Shown in pieces: positions 1 to 11,209 of a DNA stretch of 64,000 bases. Position 1 is the first letter of the stretch. Each line of letters opens with the position of its first letter. The notes beneath the pieces were generated by a model, which did not search any database, was not told the DNA's origin, and saw only the letters and a program-made list of their open reading frames with translations. The position numbers and the translations under genes were made by a program. The DNA is from Plectrocnemia conspersa (Eukaryota > Arthropoda > Insecta > Trichoptera > Polycentropodidae): positions 1 to 64,000 of the forward strand of contig VTFK01000177.1 in the NCBI GenBank assembly GCA_009617715.1, written 5' to 3'.

Positions 1-1596
1 AATCTTTGATTTCCCAATAATCTGGAAACGGCAAAAATTCATCCGATAAAAAAACCTGGCAAAGCAGATAACATACCAATTAACTACCGCCCGATAAGTT
101 TACTTCCCTCATTTAGCAAATTATTTGAAAAATTATATTATCTCGATTAAAGGAATTCTTAATAGCAAACTCATTAATGAGCAATTTTGGGTTTTCCCCG
201 TGAAAATCACTCGACTACGCATCAACTTAATAGATTAACAGAGCACATATCTGCCGATTTTAATATGAAAAAAGTTCTGGTCTTTTATTATTAGATATGG
301 AAAAGGCTTGATACAGTATGGCATGATGGATTAATGTATAAACTTTTAAAATATGAAATCTATTACATTATTCACATGTTACGGTCTTACCTGAAGAATC
401 GAAGCTATGTTGTTTCGCAAAATAATACATTTTCGACACCGCGTAAAATACCAGCTGGTGTTCCCCCAAGGAAGTATACTTGGCCCGTTTCTCTTCATTC
501 TATATACTAATGATATTCCAATTTTAAAAAAAATACTAAATTTCAATGTACGCTGACGACACTGCAATTTTACTGTTCTTATGGTCTTAAACCTATTGCA
601 GTTAAACTTCAAAATCCCTTGAAAACTTAAAAAATTTTTTTATGAAATGGAGAATTAAAATTAATCAAGAAAAACAGAAGCAATAATATTCACTAAACGT
701 AGACAACCCTTGCCTGCACCCATTAAAAGTGAAAAAGGGGCATAACATTGAATGGGAGCAGCGTTAAATATCTGGGTATACACCGGGACCCCAGACTAAA
801 ATTCAATAAACATATAACTGAACTCCGGTCGAAAGGGCTCGGCGCCATTGCGGCTCTAAAATCAATATTTAATAGAAAAAGTGCTTAAAAAAATAAAATT
901 TTGTCTATAGACAATTAATCAGCCCTTTGTTTTAACTACGCTTGTTCAGTGTGGAGTAACGCGAGTAATGTAATTTTAATAAACTTCGTATCAAAATAAA
1001 AGCCATAAAATAATTTATATAATACAATCAAGCTTCTGATACTAACCTTTTAAAAAACTCATAATAACCAAACATTTAATTCCTACCATTAAGAATACTG
1101 TTATTATCGTTCGAAAATACTATAAAAAAAAATCTCAAGTGAGACCACGCAAACCCACTAATTTCAAGAATCGGTGATTACGACAAAGCAAAACTAAATT
1201 TTAAATACAAACATAAAATGCCTAAGCACATATTGCTTTGATGCAGTTAAGCCTCATCACAGTGTCATCAGCTTCAGGTCTCACAGGGCTGGCTTCATTT
1301 TACCTTTGCATGTGTTTCATTCTTTGTATATTGTGTATTTTGTATTAATTTGTTCTTCTCATCTGTCTCTTTCAAAAATTTTGGATTTTTTTTTTTTAAA
1401 TTTGTAAAGGTTTTATGTATTTTCCTTTTAATTTAGTATATATTCTCGCATAATTTATTATTCTTTTATGTTGTATAACTTAACAAATTTGTAAAACAAT
1501 GTAAATGGTTATGAACCAGTATGCATTTAATATCTGTATGCTATTTTACCTATGTCTATTTAAGAAATAAACTTTTTAAAAAAAAAAAAAAAAAAA
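1..1596 (+). mobile_element. Jockey-type LINE, 3' part, copy 1 (cut by window edge)
   Basis: Non-LTR retrotransposon fragment that once encoded a reverse transcriptase (RT). Reading across frames, the RT motifs are seen in order: [17 protein letters not shown] near 77-130, LDMEKA near 293, the VPQGS/ILGP region near 460-485, YADDTAI near 549-570, then the C-terminal region. It ends with a 3' UTR and a poly(A) run at about 1577-1596. The 5' part lies outside the window. The frame is broken many times, mostly by one- or two-base insertions and deletions in homopolymers, so no intact protein remains. Compared with the second copy at 2488-4056 it is nearly identical apart from these indels. The different flanks after the two poly(A) tails argue for two separate insertions. 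Assignment to Jockey is from motif style, not a search. Confidence 0.85.
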
Positions 1597-2487
1597 TAAG
1601 TTGTTCTCACCCCTTTGATGTTATTTTCACATCAAATAAAAACATTGTTTAAAAATACCTTTTTTCGAAAGATGATATAAAAAATTAAACATTCCTAAAT
1701 TATAAAAAATATTGTTAGGTATAAAAAACGTCTTACGTTAATTCTTTCATTAAACTTTAATAACATTTGACTTATATGTAGTATTAAAAAAATTCGATAA
1801 AATAATAATTAATAAAAAATCGTAGATTGATAATACATTGGTTTTTCCTTAAATATAGATAATCACATTTTTTATTCGCCTTTATAAAGTAAATGGTATC
1901 TGTGATGATTATATTGAATATTTCAGATTTTTTTCTATAATATCAACTTCATATCACATATTAACTTTTAAATTACTAAAAATTTGTAAGCCATATAAAA
2001 CTTTTTTCTATATATTTATTCTATAATATATAGTTACAATATATTCCATAATCAATCCATAATTAAAAATAAATAAATATATTATTTATATTAAATAGAT
2101 ATTCACACCAAAGCTCTAGAAACAATGTAAACATTCAAAGTCAAGAGATTGATAGCTCAAATGGATCAAATGCTTTGCCAAATTATGCTCAAGAGGCCCG
2201 TTCGTCAATATTATACTAGAATCAATATGACTCAAGTACTTCAATTAAATTATTTCATTATAAGTTACTGGATTGTTTGAGCTTTAAATAAATACAAGTA
2301 GTTGGTTACTTCAGCAACGAATATTAAAATAAAATATCAATATTAAATCACAAACAACTAGTATTTTAGGAGTTTATCAAATAACTGTAATAATAAATAT
2401 TTTTAACACGTGAATGCTCACAAGTTGTCTATATGTATTATCTATTTAAAATATACATTAGGTAACAAGGGTATAGGAATAAATTCT
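1597..2487. other. AT-rich spacer with one tRNA-like SINE remnant
   Basis: No gene seen between the two LINE copies. Around 2150-2215 the sequence GATAGCTCAAATGGATCAAA followed some 30 bases later by AGGCCCGTTCGTCAAT resembles the A and B boxes of a tRNA-headed SINE. The rest is low-complexity AT sequence. Confidence 0.5.
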
Positions 2488-4024
2488 ATAACATACCAAT
2501 TAACTACCGCCCGATAAGTTTACTTCCCTCATTTAGCAAATTATTTGAAAAAAATTATATTATCTCGATTAAAAGAATCTCTTAATAGCAAACTCATTAA
2601 TGAGCAATTTGGTTTCCGCGAAAATCACTCGACTACGCATCAACTTAATAGATTAACAGAGCAATATATCTGCCGATTTTAATATGAAAAAAAGTTCTGG
2701 TCTTTTATTATTAGATATGGAAAAGGCTTTTGATACAGTATGGCATGATGGATTAATGTATAAACTTTTAAAATATGAAACTCCCTATTACATTATTCAT
2801 GTTACGGTCTTACCTGAAAAAATCGAAGCTATGTTGTTTCGCTAAATAATACATTTTCGACACCGCGTAAAAATACCAGCTGGTGTTCCTCAAGGAAGTA
2901 TACTTGGCCCGTTTTCTCTTCATTCTATATACTAATGATATTCCAATGTTAAAAAAATACTAAACTCTCAATGTACGCTGACGACACTGCAATCCTTACT
3001 AGTTCTTATGGTCTTAAACCTATTGCAGTTAAACTTCAAAAAATCCCTTGAAAACTTAAAAAAATTTTTATGAAATGGAGAATTAAAATTAATCAAGACA
3101 AAACAGAAGCAATAATATTCACTAAACGTAGACAACCCTTGCCTGCACCCATTAAAAGTGAACAAGGGCATAACATTGAATGGAGAGCGAGCGTTAAATA
3201 TCTGGGTATACACCTGGACTCAGACTAAAATTCAATAAACATATAACTGAACTCCGGTCGAAAGGGCTCGGCGCCATTGCGGCTCTAAAATCAATATTTA
3301 ATAGAAAAAGTGCGCTTACAATAAAAAATAAAATTCTAGTCTATAGACAATTAATCAGACCTGTTTTAACTTACGCTTGTTCAGTGTGGAGTAACGCGAG
3401 TAATAGTAATTTTAATAAACTTCAAGTAATTCAAAATAAAGCCATAAAAATAATTTATAATACACCGTTTTATACTAACCTTAAAAAACTCCACACCAAA
3501 CATTTAATTCCTACCATTAAAGAATATTGTTATTATCAAACCGAAAAATACTATAAAAAAATCTCGCGAGACCACGCAAACCCACTAATTTCAAGAATCG
3601 GTGATTACGACAAAGCAAAACTTAAATTTAAATACAAACATAAAATGCCTAAGCACATATTGCTTTGATGCAGTTAAGCTCATCACAGTGTCATCAGTTT
3701 CAGGTCTACAGGGCTAGGTTTATTTACCTTTGTATGTGTTTTATTTTGTATATTATGTATTTTGTATAATTTGTTTTTCTCATCTGCTTCATTCTTTTCC
3801 AAAATATTTTTTTTTTTTTTTTTTTTTTTGGATTTTTTTTTTTTTAAATTTGTAAAAGGTTTTATGTATTTTTCCTTTAATTTAGTATATTCTCGTATAA
3901 TTTATTATTCTTTTTATGTTATTGTATAACTTAACAATTTGTAAACAATGTAAATGGTTATGAACCAGTATTGTGCATTTAATATATCTGTATGCTATTT
4001 TACCTATGTCTATTTAAGAAATAA

Positions 4025-4056
<32 letters not shown>
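2488..4056 (+). mobile_element. Jockey-type LINE, 5'-truncated, copy 2
   Basis: Second copy of the element at 1-1596, in the same orientation. It begins abruptly inside the RT domain ([14 protein letters not shown]) and runs to a poly(A) tail at about 4031-4056, the usual form of a 5'-truncated LINE insertion. Seen in fragments: LDMEKAFDTVWHDGL near 2711-2755, VPQGSILGP near 2883-2910, YADDTAI near 2972-2992, and an open C-terminal frame at 3384-3668. It has fewer indels than copy 1, but some sites are broken here and intact there, for example an extra T after GGCCCG near 2910. It is not coding as it stands. The sequences after the two poly(A) tails differ. Confidence 0.87.
3384..3668 (+). 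pseudogene. C-terminal remnant of Jockey-type LINE ORF2
   Basis: A 94-codon open stretch within LINE copy 2, ending at TGA. It reads MWSNASNSNFNKLQVIQNKA and continues with KIIYNTPF and HLIPTIKEY. A Trp-x-x-Ala block followed by LQVIQNKA and IIxNxPF is the conserved region downstream of the RT in Jockey-clade LINEs. The first Met is internal to the old polyprotein and not a true start: the frame simply opens after an upstream frameshift. No enzymatic residue lies in this part. The matching part of copy 1 (about 950-1240) carries frameshifts. Confidence 0.7.
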
Positions 4057-4057
<1 letters not shown>

Positions 4058-4340
4058 TATATTTTTGCTAGTAGAAATATGTATTTACTGGTGAAAATGT
4101 ATTTTGACTTACTTAGTGAAAATATAACTATACTAAAAATACACATTCACTGTTACATTTATACATCGGATGTAAATACATAATGATAAGTATGTAAATA
4201 TATATTGCTACATATAGAAAAGTTGAAATCATATAATTATACTAGCACCTGACAGATAATTAATTTCTTCACTGGTAAAAATATATATCTACTGGTGATA
4301 ATGTATTCTGATATGATTTTACTGAAATTACATACTTTAA
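4057..4340 (+). repeat. Dispersed 'ACTGGTGAAAAT' repeat, copy 1
   Basis: Several degenerate modules built on TACTGGTGAAAATGTATT recur within this stretch (near 4087 and 4281). The phrases ATATGATTTTACTGAAA and AAATACACATTCACTG are shared with 42245-42345. The beginning (TAGTAGAAATATG) matches 28805-28850. The same phrase appears in reverse near 41700-41765. An uncharacterised interspersed repeat; class unknown. Confidence 0.5.
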
Positions 4341-4511
4341 AAAATATTTTCGGGATAGATTCGAGACTGTTATTTTTTACATATATTTTAGGAATAACCA
4401 CATGAAACTAAATGTTTTATTTATTTATTTTTCTGCAATAAATCTAGTTGTCAAATTACTGTTATACAGTTGGTGCTGTTGTTGATTTTTTGTTATTTCT
4501 TTGCTTTTTCC

Positions 4512-4550
4512 TTAGATATTCGATCTAAAAAATTCAGATCGAATACCTAA
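4512..4550. repeat. 15-bp inverted repeat (hairpin)
   Basis: TTAGATATTCGATCT (4512-4526) and AGATCGAATACCTAA (4536-4550) are inverted copies with one mismatch and a 9-base spacer. No flanking feature explains it. It may be the core of a decayed foldback element. Confidence 0.6.
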
Positions 4551-5211
4551 ATCTACTGCTACTAATTTACATTTCTACAAATGTCAAATTTTTTTAACGT
4601 ACAAAAAACAATAAAGGTAACAATAATTTTCAAACGGAGCCAAAAAATTACAATCTGTTCCTTTGAATAATAATGTTTATTGTGAAAGTATTACATAGAA
4701 AGTGGGTGCTTTTGAAGGCAATGTTCCGCTCCTTTTATTTCTTGTATGTATAAATACTTTAACCTGAACAACATCACTACATACATCTCAAACAACTGTA
4801 GCTTAGTTCAGATTGATTATTTGAGTTCGATTTTTGGAATACTTCTTGAAACATAAATGTAAAGATCGTTCTAATAATTGTATTTTGATTGTATTAAAAA
4901 CTGCATGTTTTTTTATTTAATGTGTATATTCTTATTTTTTCCCCAACATTTATGTTTTTACCATTAAAAAAAATTTACGCTCTACAAAAAAAATTCTTTA
5001 AAATTTATTTCTGGTCGTATTTTGATTTAATGAAAAATTAAACTGATTGCATTTTTATTTTATTTTGAATTGTAAGTTTTGCTAAAAATATTATGGTATC
5101 TAAACATCTTAAATATAATATAAACTGTCCAAATTCTTGTGTACTGATTTGTTTTTTTATTCTATGTAAAATAAAATGCTAAATGTGTAAAAAGCTGCAG
5201 ACTATAAAAAA
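4551..5211. other. AT-rich stretch, no gene seen
   Basis: Only short spurious frames are present. It may be the interior of the hAT-like element whose end is at 5212-5250, but no second terminus was found. Confidence 0.4.
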
Positions 5212-5250
5212 GCCGCATGCGGCCCTCGGGCCGTGTGTCAGATACAGGTG
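5212..5250 (-). mobile_element. hAT-like DNA element terminus (fragment)
   Basis: On the minus strand the sequence runs from CACCTG through CTGACACACGGCCCGAGG to GCCGCATGCGGC. This palindromic GGCCC..GGGCC core next to a short CA-starting end is typical of non-autonomous hAT elements. A related core lies at 9832-9860. The other end and a target duplication were not found. Confidence 0.45.
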
Positions 5251-5374
5251 TTCTAAAAAAAAATTTACTTGTTCAAATTAGTATATAGCTCTCGTTCGGA
5301 ATAACGTTAAATAATTTATTCAAAAAAATGTAAAGTATTTTTTTACCATAAAATTTTTATGATACATATTTTAA

Positions 5375-5580
5375 CCTGCACGATAGACGAATGGTATAAG
5401 TCGTTAACCATTGACTTGAAAGACCTGAGGTTGAATCATATAAAAATAATATTGTTTTTCAATTTAAGTCATGTCTTGAGAATTGGAATTAGTGATTATT
5501 ATGTTACTACAATCACAGATTAGGTTTACCTGGATTTTGCTAATCTCGCGGATGAATATCGGGATGAATAATTGAACGTG
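5375..5580 (+). repeat. SINE-like repeat family A, copy 1
   Basis: A tRNA-like head (GATAGACGAATGGTATAAG as A-box region, GAGGTTGAATC as B-box region, about 5379-5435) is followed by a body containing GGAATTAGTGATTATTAT and ATCACAGATTAGG, then TTTGCTAATCTCGCGGATGA. The body matches 57381-57490, where a comparable tRNA-like head also precedes it. Two matching copies of about 200 bp support a real SINE family rather than a chance tRNA resemblance. Confidence 0.6.
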
Positions 5581-5676
5581 AGCTAGACTGTACATATTAG
5601 GTATAGAAAAATCTATAATGATAAGCTACTTTAGCTAATAAAGAGTATTTTGTATATATTAAAAAAAAAGTATATT

Positions 5677-6554
5677 TGAGCCGTTGATTTTGAAAGTGGG
5701 GCAAGTCTATTTCTAGAATAATTTTCCCTGTTTGGGTACTATATTTTGTACCATTATTTCGTTTAGCTTTAATTATTTTTTTAATGTACGTGTCATCGTT
5801 CTTCTTGTTATATTATGTTTTTTTTTATCTGGTGATGAATCTGACAGTTCCAATATTCTTCTTTTTTTTGTTAAATTCTTTGAACTGTATTCATTTAGCT
5901 CCGAGCTATTTTCACTTTCAGATGTGATGATCCTTTCTTTCTTACTAATATTCATGGGCCTTATTTCTACAAAATATTTATCAATACAATAACAATGAAT
6001 GTAATGATCATTATAATAAAAATAAAAGTGTAACTAGCAAGGATAGAATAATTCAAAATGTTATGTTATTGTAGAATTTATTACAAGATTAACACATTAA
6101 AATGACTAATAATAATAAAATAATAACTAAAGTAACATTACAAAATAACTTATTATGTATTGTTATTAGTTATTAAGCAGATATTTTTAGGTAGTGTTAT
6201 CTATTCCTAGTAAAAAATATTATCTTAATAATAATTTTATTACTGATCTCACTGTCCGATGCAACTACAAAGTTATAATAATAATAAAAATCCATATTAA
6301 ATTATTTTGTTTTTATTCAACTTTTAGTTTAACAATACTTATAGAATGATACTCCGTAACAATGGAAACTTTCTAACATAGCACGCTTTTTAATTTTTAT
6401 TAAAATTATTGTATTTTGAGTGGACTTGCCTCACTTTCAAAATCAACAAACGATTAATATCACTGACCAAAATAAATCACTAGTAAAAATTTTACACTGT
6501 TATCAGTTATACTTTACAAAATGGACTTGCCCCATTTTCAAAATCAACGGCTCA
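5677..6554. mobile_element. ~0.88-kb DNA transposon with inverted terminal repeats
   Basis: The left end reads TGAGCCGTTGATTTTGAAAG then TGGGGCAAGTC (from 5677). The right end is its inverted copy (CTTGCCCCA.TTTCAAAATCAACGGCTCA, ending 6554) with about one mismatch over roughly 30 bp. A second direct copy of the right-end motif lies 100 bp inward (6421-6447), as expected for subterminal transposase-binding repeats. The interior carries a short minus-strand frame at 5773-5955. No clear target-site duplication was visible. Superfamily unknown; probably a deletion derivative of a larger element. Confidence 0.65.
5773..5955 (-). pseudogene. Remnant N-terminal ORF inside the 5677-6554 transposon
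   Basis: A 60-codon frame (starts MNISKKERIITSESENSSEL, ends RRTMTRTLKK) rich in Ser, Glu and Lys/Arg, with a basic stretch KKRRILELSDSSPDKKK that looks like a nuclear-localisation region. After the stop, the next bases in another frame read NGTKYSTQTGKII. That resembles the start of the conserved part of transposon-borne proteins, which here ends directly at the inverted repeat. I infer that a longer transposon protein was truncated by internal deletion and a frameshift. The function of the parent protein is not recognised. The overlapping plus-strand frame at 5732-5992 is a shadow. Confidence 0.35.
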
Positions 6555-7861
6555 TTTACCGCTATTTTAATAGTTAATAATATATTATCTTATGGTGAAA
6601 TTTTGTAGTTAATTAAAGTATTTAAAAAACAGATAGTTTACGAGGAGCAAAATTAGGAGAGATACCGGTTAAATTGCGCTTTTTATTAATTATATTTTGC
6701 GAATGTTTTATACGAAGTATCTCTGCAAAACCGCAAATATGAAGCAACGTGCTTCAAAACGACCGCACAGTGCCCCTCGAGTGCCGCAACCTAAGCAAAA
6801 AGAACGATAGCGCCGTTGAAACGCTCACCTGGTCCATTGTGCGACTTTCATTCAATTATCCTAGTATGTACTAACTTGACACGATTATCGAGGCAGAGTG
6901 TGCTGAGGGAATTGGGTTTTGAGGATGTTTGAGCGTTAATTTGCGGCAAGTTCTCGAAACCCAAGCCTAGGTAACAGCTGATTTGGGCGGCGGGATCCCC
7001 GCAAATCGATGGAAATCTATTATTAGGGTACTGGACGGGGTTCTGGTGTGGTTCGCTCTGAATTAATTAGAGAGAAGCCTGATCGATGCGAAATCGAGAG
7101 CGAAGAATAATCGGTTTTAGTTTTTTTTGATGTGTATATCGAGGGGCGTGCGATTGGTAGTGAGAATATTTAAATATTGATTAAGTGTATTCAGCAAATT
7201 CATGACAAACACAATTAAAATATCATTATTCTCGAGGAAGATGTAATGAATACGCAAAGACGTTTCATTCTATACTTTGTCAATTATGTGAAAGCTATCA
7301 AGTTGAACCATCACTTCAAATATGCGGAATATATATAAAGTATATTGAAATAATTATTCAGTCTGTATTTTAGAAGCATTAAATTCAGTTTTATTTTGAA
7401 TTGAGTTTAAAATTAGTCTATATACTAGTTAACTTAACAATGCTTTTAGTGTAAGTGCTACGGATAATGAAAGTACTGTAAAATGTTCAATCGAATAAAA
7501 AAAATTATGTTATGTAGGTAAAGAAAACGAGTTGCCTTGTCAACTTTATAATAGTATTTATGTCGTTTTGTTTATATTTGAGAACTTATCACACATACAT
7601 ACATAGAACTTATACGCAAAATCATATTTCATTTATCAGATTCCTGTGTTTTTTTACACAATAGGGTGAGGCTAAGGTTATCCATAAGACAGTCTTTGAT
7701 TATGACAATGCTGATTTGTTAAGTTAGGTTAGGTTTCAATAGTATTGTCGAGTTTACTAAAATAATTGATATTCATTATTTAACGACCGTAATCGAATAC
7801 AATAAATAGCTATAAAAAAAGATATAAGTCCAGATATTTAATCAGTTTTTCATGTTATATT
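6555..7861. other. Intergenic; GC-richer block at about 6720-7110
   Basis: No coding frame seen. 6720-7110 is clearly less AT-rich than its surroundings, with many CpG dinucleotides and short phrases such as GGGCGGCGGGATCCCCGC, and could be a conserved regulatory block. Near 7717 a TTAGGTTAGG motif occurs. Confidence 0.35.
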
Positions 7862-8024
7862 CAGGCGCGTACGGTGAGATACATTCTCTTTCGCTCGCTA
7901 GCGTGTTAAGTGATGAGAGTGAGTGAGAGATAAGGGCATGCGTTACATACGTTCTGCACGCCCACTCTTTCTCATTCACTTTCGTCACCTAGCACGCGAC
8001 AAAGCGAAAAAAATTGTATCTCAC
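7862..8024. mobile_element. Foldback (hAT-type) MITE, copy 1
   Basis: Starts CAGGCGCGTACGGTGAGA at 7862. The first ~65 bp (TTTCGCTCGCTAGCGTGTTA, then GTGATGAGAGTGAGTGAGA) recur inverted in the second half (TTTCGTCACCTAGCACGCGA, then TTGTATCTCAC), so almost the whole element is one hairpin. The terminal ~12 bp of the right end are missing. Flanks GTTATATT (7854-7861) and ATTATATC (8025-8032) resemble each other over six bases. Same family as 21951-22060 and 57673-57847. Confidence 0.8.
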
Positions 8025-8032
8025 ATTATATC

Positions 8033-9831
8033 ATTTTGACTCTTTAACTTGGCACCGAGGCACGCCCTCATATGCGCGTTAAAATATTTTTTTAATGCTA
8101 AAAGTTGTCACAATTAAGATTTAGTATTTAAAAATATTTAATTTTGTACTATTTTTCCGTGATTTATTTTTACAACTTTTTATTACCATTTATCGAGTAA
8201 TAAAAAGTGTAGTATTATTTCTGGCTTTAGTAAAAACGACAGAAGGGAATAAAAGGGTTTTTTACACTATGCAACTTATTTTTTGCGACATTATTTTTTT
8301 AATCTTACTATTTATTTTAATCTAATAACTGTCGGTCACTCACTATCGCGAGGTACCGCAGCTAGTTGTACCTAATTAATATTTTTTAATCCAAATATCA
8401 ATTTCGTCTATTTTTTTGTTGAGGTCATATTTTCATAAACTGCACAACTAGTGGTACGCAACTGTATTTTATGTGACCCACGAAATTAATATAATAAGTA
8501 AATTCCTAATATATTTAACTGTTTTTATATAAATTATAAACAATAATTTCTATGTAAATATTTGTTTTTGACTTTTCGGCAATGTAAAAAAGATACGCTA
8601 ATCGCTCTACCATCTTCTCACTCTGCATTAGCTCAACGGAACGTTGTTCCGAGCAATGTTTATTTGAACGCAACAATTACAGATTTTTATTTCAATAAAA
8701 AAGCATTTGCTACAGTAACTTAAAATGGCTACTCTTTATCATATATATTTATGAAGTAAACGTAATACTTTTATATGACAAGTCTTTATATTTGTTATAT
8801 CGCGCCTATGTTGTGACGAAAAAGCCAGACTTTACACGGTTCTGACACTTTCAGCTATATGCGTTGTTTTAATTGCATAACCATTGGTCGTTATTGGAAA
8901 GTCGTAAATTGCGGACATTTTCCCCTACTTTTAATTAGTCGTTCAGTCGATAGACGTCGTGGCTATAAATTTAAGGCGTTTAATTTTAGTGTTGTTGAGT
9001 CAAAGAACGTTAAATTGGTTTTATTTAAAGAATAAAAATAGGGCGAATAATTTAAATAAAAATTATGCGTTAAAAAAGGTTATTTAAGCTGAAACCATAA
9101 ACCCCACATGCCTTAATAAGGGCGGAAACTTTTCTGCTCGTATTGTCTGACCTTAGCCGCGGGCGAGATATTCGAGCATCGTCTGAAATAAATGAAATAC
9201 CTGACATAACTATATGAAACTCTTATAATACTACACTTGTATATTATGATAAAAAGTATAAACTTCATTTTTTAATACTTTATAAGCGTAAGAATTGTAA
9301 TTGGTATGTAAAAAAGGTAAATTGGATTTCATAAATATTTTTTTTAAAGTTTTCGAGCTCAAAGTTTATTACTTTATATGTTTTATACATTTGGCTTTTA
9401 ATTTAAGCTTGATACACAAGGTGAGTCATAAAAATAAAACATGTAAAGTACTTTACTTGTTATTTACACTATTCGTAGCGTTTTATAAAAACACATCACA
9501 AATGTAATTCTTTGTCACGCTTTACTTTGACGCCATACGTAAAAGTAGAGAATGGTTTTTGAAGTATTTTAAAATATAGTGATAAAGTTGCCTTAGTATC
9601 CTCATCATTAATTACTTGGTGTCTAATAGACCGTGGAAGGAAATATTTTAAATCTCCTAGTGTCTAAGTAAGTAAAAATTCTGTGACATTACATAAAATA
9701 TAGTAGAGATTCAGCGACTCAACGATTTATAGTCTGCATTGCAGAATATGTCGTGTTCCATAGCTAAAAGATTTATGAGATAGGTTATATTGCTGCTGCT
9801 TCATGCTCACTATTTAGAGCTCATACTAAAT
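8033..9831. other. Intergenic AT-rich stretch, no gene seen
   Basis: Only short, compositionally random frames such as 9301-9507. A small perfect palindrome CGGAACGTTGTTCCG lies near 8636. Nothing else supportable. Confidence 0.4.
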
Positions 9832-9860
9832 CTGCGGCCCACGGGCCGTATGCGATAACA
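9832..9860 (+). mobile_element. hAT-like core fragment
   Basis: TGCGGCCCACGGGCCGTATG followed by CGATAACAC is related to the palindromic GGCCC..GGGCC core at 5212-5250. An isolated remnant; boundaries unknown. Confidence 0.35.
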
Positions 9861-10804
9861 CTCTTAACACTAGAATTGTTTTACACAGGAACAATCGTTC
9901 ACTTGGACGATTAGGGATAATTTCCAACCATCAATGGTTTTTATCCCTTACCTTATTTCAGTACTTCATCTATCTCACTAGCGAAATTCGGTTTGAATAT
10001 ACTTTGACTAGTACTCTCATATCAGTTCGTCTGTAGTAATATCAATAAGGATAGCAATCATATTTTAATAACATTGTGTATAATCTAAGTGCAAGTCGAA
10101 GCAAGTCGAAAATTTGTGGTTTTGGATGAAGTTTCTAGCAAAAGTAAATTGAGTATGCTGTACTTGATCTTATTATGCTCATAAAATTAAAAGGCTTTTA
10201 GCTCTTTTAGTATTGATCGTCCGGCTAATGCGATAATTCAGGACAGAAACATACTATTTGTTATTGTCTAATTAAAAATGTAATAAAAATAAAATACTTG
10301 TAACTTTAAATGTATATTTTAAAAGTTACATGTACTAAGAGACTCACCAATGATTAGAACTATTTTTAGACATGAAACAGAGGATAAAGAGTACTTCCAG
10401 TATAGGTTCTGAGTTTCAAAATATAAGTTTCTTTATACAAGTTTATTGGAAAAATCGTAGAAAATAAATAAATAAATGTGATGACAGCTAAAAACGTTTT
10501 TGTCTGGACTTAAGACCAACGTCTGGCTTCTAATTCGACTATTCGCGATAAAAATCGAGTTGAAATATTCAAGTGCAATGATTAAAAACTATTTTAAACT
10601 ATTTAAACTCTTGATTTTTGTCTGCCATTCGCATTGTGCGCCGTGTTGCTTTATATATGGCACCGACCGTATCTATTGTTCAGATATTTTTACCAAGTGA
10701 TATACAAACTAATATAAATCAGAGAATATATCTGATTTATATTAAAAAAATGTGTAATTGCTATGCATTAATTTCGAAACCTTTCTCGGTAAATTATATT
10801 AAAT

Positions 10805-11206
10805 TCATCGTAAAACTTTTTGATATGTCAAGAGTGGTAGATGCAAATAAACTCGTCCATTCCCTGCCTTAATTAGTTTCTGGCCAATGACGGATGTAGC
10901 ACTCTTATCCCATCCACTCGATGTACTTCGGTTGTGCAAACTAACCAACCAAATTGAGAAACAATTTCTTTGCGGTCGGTTTGTCTGAATTACATCTGAG
11001 ACTGATAAATGAAAATAAATTATTGTATAAATTATTTGTGAGAAATATTTTAGCGCATCTTTTACTATTTTTCTAAATGGCTTAACGTCTAAGGATGCTG
11101 CGGCCTTCGATTTCTTCCCTTTTGTATTGCTTTCACCTGATCGATTTTCACTAGTCACGGTAACACAATCGCGAACAGATAGAGCCAACCCTATAGAAAG
11201 AAACAT
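10805..11206 (-). other. Unrecognised 133-codon frame, possible exon
   Basis: This minus-strand frame is unusually long for the local composition. Its upstream part is less AT-driven than most frames here: after a good acceptor-like tract (TTTCTTTCTATAG, ending at plus position 11191) it reads GLALSVRDCVTVTSENRSGE and includes a basic KGKKSKAAASLDVKPFRKIV segment. A possible but weak donor (AT|GTAATT) would end an exon at 10994. The downstream part, containing SGWDKSATSVIGQKL, could be repeat-derived. No domain is recognised and no neighbouring exon was found, so this could equally be a chance frame or a fossil repeat. Confidence 0.2.
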
Positions 11207-11209
11207 TAA

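Noticed and set aside
5732..5992. 86-codon hydrophobic plus-strand frame as a membrane protein
   Set aside because: It is the complement of the Lys/Glu-rich minus-strand frame inside a transposon; the Phe/Leu/Ser richness is a strand artefact.
7717..7735. Telomere-like TTAGGTTAGG
   Set aside because: Only two units; short TTAGG repeats are common in arthropod DNA and do not show a telomere or a fusion here.
8590..8680. tRNA-like phrase on the minus strand (TGGTAGAGCGATTAGCG)
   Set aside because: An A-box-like piece is present but there is no B-box at the right distance and no cloverleaf pairing.
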